In this document: one piece after another, positions 26,218-64,000 of the stretch | How positions within the stretch are numbered: the first letter of the stretch is position 1 | How the letters are laid out: each line of letters opens with the position of its first letter | Made by a program: the position numbers and the translations under genes | The notes under the pieces: generated by a model | What the model saw: only the letters and a program-made list of their open reading frames with translations | What the model was told of the DNA's origin: nothing | Database searches by the model: none | Source of the DNA: Tyto alba | Lineage: Eukaryota > Chordata > Aves > Strigiformes > Tytonidae | Length of the DNA: 64,000 nt | Direction: 5' to 3' | NCBI RefSeq assembly: GCF_018691265.1 | Contig: NW_024881282.1 | Span: 26,438,899-26,502,898 of the forward strand

Positions 26218-29200
26218 ACAGACTAATGAAGTGCAGGAGAACTGGATTCCAAGCCGTAACCTACAAGGAACTACATACAATGTTTGTGTCTTTGGGAGAG
26301 CAAGTTAAACTGATCTGCCAAGTTAAACAACATACCCTGAGCTTTGAAAAGCCTCATTACCCCGTCTAGAGCTGTCTGCCATTAGTGTGACACCTGTATG
26401 TAAAGAGATAAAACTGTTGCCATTAGCTGTGATTTTCACCCAGGCACCTCTGCTTCCAACCAGAGTTAGTTCAAATTACTGTTTACGTTTGACACCAGTC
26501 AGGCAGCAACAGCAGAAGCTTAATAACATAGATTTGTTTATTAATTTATTTTTTTATTTGCTTGCTACTGTGTCTGCATCACACTTATAAGAATGCCTCT
26601 GCAGCATCTTCCACTACTGGAAATGTATTGAGACTAAATTATACATCTCATTTTTACCAGCGGAGATGCGATATCATAGCAATCAGGGAAGCTGAGAACT
26701 GTACCACCTAGTCAGATATTTATATGGAGAACCCATTAAACAAAGTATTTAAGCAATGAAATATCTTGCTTATTGTTAATAATATCCTGAATATGAGGAA
26801 GCTCATCACTCAAGTTCTCTGGAGTCTGTGGTTACACTGCATAATTACATAATAATCAACCACACAGTCAATGCCTATCCAGTAAACATTTTAATTTCAT
26901 TCTGTCATAAAGGAATACAGTGATGCTATACTGATTTATTGAAAAGAAAAATCACAACTCACTAACCTCTTAAATCATGAGACTTTTTTTTTTTTTTAAA
27001 TAAGTTATTTCAAGAAATAAGAAATGTTTGCTTACCAGCATTTGATTTTTTAAACTCATATTTTCCAGCAACAGTACGCGTAAATAATTAAAATGCCATT
27101 GTTACCTCAAAACAATGATTCATCTGAAATCAGTGGAATTACATGAGTAACCACGTAAGGGAAGAATACTCTCAAGTCCCAAGAGTTAGGATATCAAATT
27201 TCTTGGTCCATCAATTAAAGGCACTTACACTACAACCAGTACATCTGAAATCCCAACTGCATTCTGTGCTGCAGGAAGAAGTTTGGCCGGATTCAAACCT
27301 TCAGCTCTAATCCTATCTTCCTCTGACATTTAGCTCCAGTCACCCACTGACCCCAACTGCCAGCAATTCAGTTTCCCACTTTTATCTTCAGATTTGTCTG
27401 CTATTTAGAATATGATGCACAGAGGCTTCAGAGGAGACAGAATTTACCTTCTAATGGTTAGCAACATTACAAAAGATCATACCGTCATGAAATCAGGGAA
27501 AAAACAGACATCACTACACTCCCATCTCTAATTTAAATAAATCTACCTCTGATTCAGTCTTCTATGCCTAAAATGAGAATAATAACACATACTGTGCTTT
27601 GAAGGATTAAATACTCCTAAGTGTGCTGAAATATTCATATAGAAGATACTGTGTAAAGGCATGTAACTGTTCATTGCTGCAAATGTAAATAAATCCATTT
27701 CACAGCACAGCATAATAGTAGTGAGAAAGGCCCATGTGAGATAAATCCTGGAATTTCAAAACACTCATCCATCCAAAACCACCAAAACCAACCAAACAAA
27801 AAAATTCCAGTGTGGTTTGGGAAAACTAGCAGTGTAAAAGTTCTATTCAGGTCCAAAGAAATAACATAACACTTTTGAAACCCAAACCTATTTTTCTGTT
27901 GTTGCAAAGAAACTTGAGTCATCAAACTTAATCATCAGGGTGCCCTTATTTTCAGAAAGGCAGGAGGAAAATGAAATGCCAAGTAATTTAAGGAATAAGA
28001 GTACAGAACTATAACCATTTTGCACAGAAAACATTACAGCTGGACACACAATTAGAATGGTCAAATGTGTTTTAGAGCCTAATTATCATACTACTGAATT
28101 TCAAATCCTGAGGTCATTCCTGGCAAGCTGAAACAGAGACTTAAGTAGGACATAGTCTGCTCCTCTCCTCAGGTCATTACTGTACCAAGATGTACCCATA
28201 AATATATCTTCTTGGCCTTCAAAAAAAAGTCTCTTTTAAGTCCTCATTGAGGACTACCCATGAGGAAAGTGTCCACATCTCCTGCTGTGAATAAATGCTG
28301 TTCTACCATATTTGTGCAATGTTTCCAGTTATTTTGAGGTGCTACAGGGACTGGACTTGAGTGCATTAACTAACATTTGATTCAGAGACAGCAGTAGTAA
28401 ATGTCTGATGCATGAATCCAAGAACTGGATATTCTTCACTACTGCAGATGTCCCTTGTCTGTTATGCCAATAGGACCGTTATGGTGATTTTTTTTCCTCC
28501 TCCTCCACAATGACAAATGCCAGCACAATCAAAATTTGGAAATTTTCCATGTGAAAAATAGGAACAGAAGAGTGTTAACCTAATCAGCTGTGCTATGTTT
28601 TCAACTGTGACTGTGAGGAAAAAACTGGCCAGGCAGAGCACCCTGCTTATGAAAGAATGATACCAGGTGCATCATGATAACATTAAAAATATCTGTAATA
28701 TATCTGATACTAAGAGAAAAAATGAGGTTTCCATATTGAATATGCTGGACAATACTGTAGGTCTTCTTTCTCTGCATTTTAGAATGACATCATTGATCTT
28801 TTTGTATGAGTTTAATTACAGCCTCACTTTCATGCTGCCAGTAAAAAGGAGCTCTTGAAGTGGCAAAAAGTTTTATTAGATACTGCAAAGAGCGAGGTAT
28901 GCTCTTAAAAATAATAAAGAGCAGTCAGTCAATCACATTTGCTCTGACAAGAGCTTTTAAGATGTAACCCAGAGGCTTGAAGCTTCATTACCAAAACATT
29001 TTTCCTGTTGCCCCTTAAAAAAATTCTCCTGAAGTTCATTGACTAAAATGTAAGTAAAGAAACTGCAAAAATAATTGTGTGCTTAAGAATAAAAATACAA
29101 AGTAGTTCTACTTTCACTGAAGAAATGAGTTTAAAGACAGGCACTATTTTGGACCCTAAAAATACATGGATCAGTGCCACTGGAGAATAGACAGAGATTT

Positions 29201-30127
29201 TTATGGAACCCGACTGAGGACTCAAATTTCAAATAGCAACATACTAATATCAGGAAAAACAGTACATATATAGTGTTTAAAAGAATCAATTCCTCCACAA
29301 AATAGGCTCTGAAGAATCCTTAATAAAAAGTGTTCAATTTTTCTCATTTTTACCCATTACTGGTGCCTAAAGGAGCTGGAAATGGTGCTGCGCTTCTAGA
29401 CCATGCAGACAGAAAATGATGGTCAACACAGGACCTGTGGCAAGCCAGCTTTTTAAAAAGTTCAATTTGGAGGTGTTTTGTCTTCTCTGCTAGAGTAAGA
29501 AAGCTCATGGAGTATAAAATAACTTACACTGTAAAGGGACTCTATGGTATCATGTAAGAAATCAGACTGGCTAGTAAACTATGCTGTCGTCTTTTTAAAA
29601 GCAAATGAAAGTATGTTCAGCTGCACCAACATCAGGCTGCTTCAGAGTCTCTCTGCTGCCTGTACTGAATGGGGATGTTCTTGGGTGGAATTTTATTTGA
29701 GATTTACTGTTTTGGGTGGTGAGATAATACTTCAGGTTACATCAATCTGCCCTTTTCTTCTTGGTTGAGAGGTCAAAAATGTTAGAAGCTTGCTTGTTTA
29801 CAGTGGCTGCTGTGCAGTCAAAGGGTTCAAGGATCTACCTAGCATAGAAAGACATTAAATGTTGTCTAAGGCTTCCAACTCCTTGACACCCAGAATCATG
29901 GATGAGAACCAGAATGAAAAGGGTCAGAGATCACCAGCACAATGATGGCAACTAGAAGAACAATTCCATTAGGCAGAGGAACACTTACATTAAGGCTGCC
30001 AAAAAGACATGCCAAACTAGGTTTGGTATTATAATAAAGCACAAATACATTCATTTTCAATTTAGAAACTTTCAGCTAAATTAAAAATTTTAAAAAGTCA
30101 TTTGACGTTCTTGGCATTAATATTAAA
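26218..30127. other. Sequence downstream of CCDC169, no supported exon
   Basis: This contains whatever 3' UTR CCDC169 has. The nearest minus-strand AATAAA found below the stop codon is at 29692-29697 (read as TTTATT on the plus strand), about 430 bp downstream, but its use is not shown. No SOHLH2-like exon, which would be expected downstream in the mammalian order, was recognised. Confidence 0.4.
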
Positions 30128-60340
<30,213 letters not shown>

Positions 60341-61020
60341 GGCGCGCAGCCCGCGAGTCGCCCGCCGTTGCGCGGGGTAACGGGCGCCCGGCGGGGGCCT
60401 GAGGGAGCGGCGCGGCCCTCCCGCCCTCCCGCGGTGTGCTGAGAGGCGGGCGGCGGTCGGGGGGCCCGGTCACCCCTCGGGGTGGGCCGGGGAAGGCGGC
60501 GAGGCGGGGCGCAGGGCCGGGCCCGGACTCCCGCCTTACAGCCGGCATCGCCTCCACCTCCCGCGGCCGAGGCGGGCGCCGCGCCCGCCGGCCTGCCCGC
60601 GCTTGTGGCGGCTGTCGCCGGGCCTGGCAACCGCCCCGCGGCCGGTGGGGCTTTTCTTCCCTCTGTCCGGGGAAATCCCCAGCGTGCGGCTTGGGCAGCG
60701 CCAGAAATCAACGGGGAAAATTCTGGCCCATTAAAGAGTACAGACCGTGTGGGGTGAACTGTTCATGTGCTAAGCTTCTCGTGACCTGGGAAACGCAGAT
60801 GGGCGCAGATTTTTTGTTAAGCGCTTCTTTCGGGTGGAAAGTAGCACGGTTTTAAATACATGCTTTGACCCACATGTGAAGGCAGGCATGGCACTACAGG
60901 GCTTGGTCTTAACATTTTGTGTGCCTAACCTGTATTTTATCACCCTTGATAATTGTGATCTTGATGGAGAGGAACTAGCACCTGGGGGTGGAGACGTGCC
61001 GTTTGCTAGGTAAGATATTT

Positions 61021-61530
61021 TGTTAAAACATGCCCTTTGTTTGTTACAACATGGCCATTTTTTGTTAAGACATGCCATTTATCTGATAACGTGGGAGTTG
61101 CCGAGGGGGGCTGGTTCTGTGGGTTGCATGGGCAACAAGGGCCCAGTGGGCTGCCGCCGAGGTTGTAGCTGGGGAAACGTGGTGCCAGGGGCCCAGAGGG
61201 CATGCGCCAGAGATAAAGTTGAAAAGTTCATGAAGAAGAGGGAGCCTTACTTCATCCTTGAGACCCCGGCCCATGACCACCAGGAAGAACTGCGCAGGTG
61301 CAAAGAGAAGAGATGAAGGCGGGGCATATGGAAATAAGTTGTTGGAAATTGTATGACTATGTATAAGTGTCTTATGAATATGTATTGGTTTGGGGCATAA
61401 AGGGAGTAGTCCTGGGTCATATGAGTGTGCACACTTGTGGAGGAGCGATCCCCCATGCACCCAGCACTGAATACATACCTACTTTATAACCTTACTGGTT
61501 GTAAAGTCCTTATTTCTGCACATCAACCTA
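61021..61530 (+). mobile_element. LTR-like sequence of another avian endogenous retrovirus family
   Basis: The block has a repeat-rich U3-like start (TGTTAAAACATGCC), a GC-richer middle, a TATA-like GGCATAAAGGG (about 61395-61405) after TGTATTGGTTTGG, then GAGGAGCGATCCCCCATGCACC and a degenerate polyadenylation region GAATACATA followed by CTTTATAACC and TTATTTCTGCACATCAA. That order is the promoter-R-U5 part of a bird retroviral LTR. The exact ends are uncertain and no clear target-site duplication was found. The 98-codon frame 61020-61316 is incidental. Confidence 0.65.
61029..61089. repeat. Three-copy 21-bp tandem repeat in the LTR U3-like region
   Basis: Units start CATGCC or CATGGCC at 61029, 61050 and 61071, each followed by a T-rich stretch ending in GTTACAA, GTTAAGA or GATAA. 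The period is exactly 21 bp for the first two units and the third is shortened to about 19 bp. A weaker relative (CGTGCCGTTTGC) precedes them near 60995. This resembles a direct-repeat enhancer array. Confidence 0.75.
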
Positions 61531-62876
61531 TGCTGTGCGTAAACTAGTTAGCAAGAACCTAACTTGAGACGGGACAGATGATCTTAGAATAATTGGTCTT
61601 AATCATCACTGATCAAGTCAGTGGAGTGAATCAGGCAATATATACTGGCTAATATTTTTATTATCTTACAGTGGTCAGGATTCATGCTTAAAAATGTTTG
61701 AAATTACATTTTTCAAATAAGGAATTTCAGATCAGTGCATGGCTTTCTCAAGGTAAAGCTTTATGGGGTAGACTGATTTAATCTAACAGTTTAGTGCTTC
61801 AAGAGAGGCATCAGCTCTGTCAGGCTGTCCCTGTCGCCTTCTCCGGCTGCCTCAGTGCCAGCTCTGACATTCGTGTGACTCCTATGATCCAGTTACAGCT
61901 CATGAAACCTAGAAAACTTGTATCAGGAAAAATGTTTCATGTTTGCAATTTCTGTTGGTTAGTGAGCTGAAATGGCTTGCCAGCTGTTCAGAAAAGCACC
62001 AGAGTTGGCGCAAAGGACAAACTAGGAGTGATTAATACGCTCTTAGATCAGCTCACCAATTCATGGGATCTAGGGTTCACTAGATGAACTGTCTGTTCAC
62101 CTTCACAGGAAGGAGATGAACTGTAATTTTGCTTTACTGGTATACTATGGCAAAACAAAGGGTATAGTTTCTCAGTTCAAGTGATTCTGCTGCATGAGTA
62201 GTAAGTCAAATGCAATAGCCCTACGGCTTGTTGGTAACAGAGACACTGCTTTTGAAGTTCAAAACAAGGATTATATATTACCATTACTTTAACACCGCAT
62301 AAATCAGCGTTGCCACCCAAAAGGCAGTCCTGAAATGTTGTGAATTTTAGTCCTAAGGTGGTAGTGTGTGACACTGGAATGGACCAGTCTAACACCTTAC
62401 TGATACTGCAACAGCAGGGTCACTAATCCAGCAGGATCTAGTGTCTGGGGGTAGAACATTAGGATGGAGACTTGAGAATCTTGATCGTAAGAAGAAAAAG
62501 TAATTTTAATTTCATTTGTCTGATATATATTAGACCAGAAGGTGATTTTTTACAGTCTCGAGTTATAACTGATGCTATCATCTAATCAGTGAATTACCAC
62601 TTGAGTTGTGGATTGAATTAAAAATTATCTGAAATACTTTATTCCAGAAACAAATTTAGAAGAGTGCTGCACTGTAACTGCATTTAAATTTAGCTGCTCA
62701 TTTGCCTTCAGGATTTACTGAATACTACCTTTTTAAGATACATATTGAAAACACGTTCCATACCAAACCAGTAATTTACGTGATGACTTGGACCTAGGCG
62801 AGCATTCATAACTAATCCAGTGTCCTGAATCTTAACAGCAAAGGTATTAAACTGTCACCATTTTTCTTGTTATCAG
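61531..62876. other. Non-coding stretch right of the LTR
   Basis: No recognisable exon, repeat or RNA gene. The mammalian neighbour on this side is the 3' end of SPART, but none of its coding sequence was recognised. Confidence 0.45.
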
Positions 62877-63117
62877 TTTTTGTGAAGAACTTCTTCAAGA
62901 TTAATTTAACCAGCCTACTGACTAGTTCTCAACTGGAGGGCATATTCAAAGAGCTCAGAAATATCCCTGGAATCACAAGGAAGTCTGAGAACAGAGACCA
63001 CTGGGTAACTGTGGGCTGTATCCCGGCCATGGTGTATTCTCTCTGCCCCAGGAGGCTTTTCTTTGACCTCCTCTCCAGGATGCTTTCAGATCCCAGCCTC
63101 AACTCAGGGATTACTAG
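62877..63117 (+). other. Possible plus-strand exon of unknown transcript
   Basis: A pyrimidine-rich acceptor TTTTTCTTGTTATCAG ends at 62876 and a consensus donor AG/GTAAGG follows 63117. The 241 nt between are open in one frame for about 80 codons, with phrases such as SSQLEGIFKELRNIPG and LFFDLLSRMLSDP. No protein family was recognised. The donor region is locally repeated (CTAGGTAAG occurs twice), which weakens it. It could be a non-coding RNA exon, a decayed repeat, or chance. Confidence 0.25.
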
Positions 63118-63675
63118 GTAAGGAAACTAGGTAAGCTCTCAGGAACTAGGTTGCAGTGCACGTAATGATGAACCCAGACCACACAGGTTGGGCTGGCGCA
63201 CGACAGCCAGTGTAACTGCATGCTTCACCACGTGGTTTGGGAACTGGAGTGGGAGAAGAGCAAAAGTGTCTTGTGGACTAGGGCCTTCTGTGAGTGTGTA
63301 AAACTTCAAAACTTCACTATCTTTAGCAATTATGGCAGGAATATAGTGACATTTGCAATACGTGAGACTTTTCCTCCATTCCTTTATTCCCAGTAAATCA
63401 GTTAAAATCAGATATATAGATACCTATAAAGGTACTTTAATTGTTTTAAGGCTTTTAATGTTATTTTTGAGATGAGTATTATTAGTAAGAAAAGTTAGGA
63501 AACTTGGTCACAACACGGAATTTTATACTTAAATACGTGCCTTTGGATTACGTGAAGTCAATAAACAGCTAGAGTTGCTTAAAACCAAAGTAGACCAGTT
63601 GCTGATGACAAACATTTGGATTATGGCATAAATTGATTTTTACAAAGTAGTTATTTCTGTAGCACCAGTAACTAG

Positions 63676-64000
63676 GGAATGATGACTGGCTGTGTGGACA
63701 AGGGGAAACTGCTGGATGTTATGTATCTTGACTTTACCAAGGACTTTGATATAGTCTCCCATAGTACCTTTATAGCCAAAATGGTGTGTTATAGATTGGA
63801 TAACTGGGAAATAATAGCTGGAAAATTGTCTGGGCCATCAGGCTTAAAGTGTGGTGATGAGCAGTATGACTGTCTGACTCTGGGATCAATACCTGAGCCA
63901 ATACCGTTAATTCTTTATTACAGCCTGGAAGACTGAGCACGCTCTCAGTGAGTTTGCTGCTGCTGCTGCTGCTGAATTGAGGGGAGCAGTCACTACGCAG
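63676..64000 (+). mobile_element. CR1 LINE reverse-transcriptase fragment, runs off the window
   Basis: Plus-strand translation shows the CR1 ORF2 reverse-transcriptase segment around the VDKGKLLDVMYLDFTKDFD motif (63694-63750), then a SHSTFIAKM-like stretch. After frame breaks near 63810-63900 it resumes at the LSEFA-like motif (63938-63955), where a GCT run replaces the expected active-site-proximal DDTK-like codons. The copy is defective and continues beyond 64000. Confidence 0.8.
63956..63973 (+). repeat. (GCT)6 trinucleotide repeat within the CR1 fragment
   Basis: Six uninterrupted GCT units sit exactly where CR1 normally has GCTGATGACACTAAA-like sequence, so the repeat appears to have grown from the CR1 coding sequence itself. 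Confidence 0.85.

Overview
The window reads as nuclear DNA from a bird. Several CR1 LINE 3' fragments are present (one ends in the ATTCTGTGA-type CR1 terminus), and the LTR elements (an ERVL-like class III family and two further LTR types) look like those common in avian genomes. Introns are AT-rich and the one clear CpG island sits at a promoter. No bacterial, plasmid, CRISPR, tRNA or rRNA signal was seen.

The only gene I can support fully is CCDC169, on the minus strand. Eight coding exons could be placed by splice sites, phase and similarity to the vertebrate protein as I remember it: 60340-60264, 52535-52453, 52002-51892, 51799-51759, 37977-37879, 37677-37624, 33847-33771 and 30230-30128. 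Together they give 645 nt, 214 codons plus stop, with no frame break. Exon 1 begins inside a CpG island at about 59985-60720. Exon 4 is a 41-nt microexon. A further in-frame candidate cassette exon (38425-38348, 26 codons) lies in intron 4.

Layout from left to right. Positions 1-600 hold a decayed ERVL-like pol remnant split by a tiny CR1 tail. The stretch 600-30127 is non-coding downstream sequence with a minus-strand CR1 fragment (9297-9645), an orphan GC-rich island (about 21780-22050) and a complete 1070-bp LTR with 5-bp target-site duplications (25143-26212). Positions 30128-60340 are CCDC169. Intron 4 carries two plus-strand CR1 fragments, and intron 1 carries an ERVL 3' half (integrase remnant, 3' region, purine tract, LTR) and a 567-bp solo LTR with a perfect CCCAG duplication only 354 bp from exon 1. 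Right of the island are another LTR type with a 21-bp tandem repeat (about 61021-61530), a possible plus-strand exon (62877-63117), and a CR1 reverse-transcriptase fragment running off the window end.

In mammals CCDC169 lies between SPART and SOHLH2 in the same orientation. No recognisable exon of either was found here. I did not find an unknown multi-gene system. The best leads are the candidate cassette exon with its 224-codon open frame, and the cluster of LTRs around the CCDC169 promoter.
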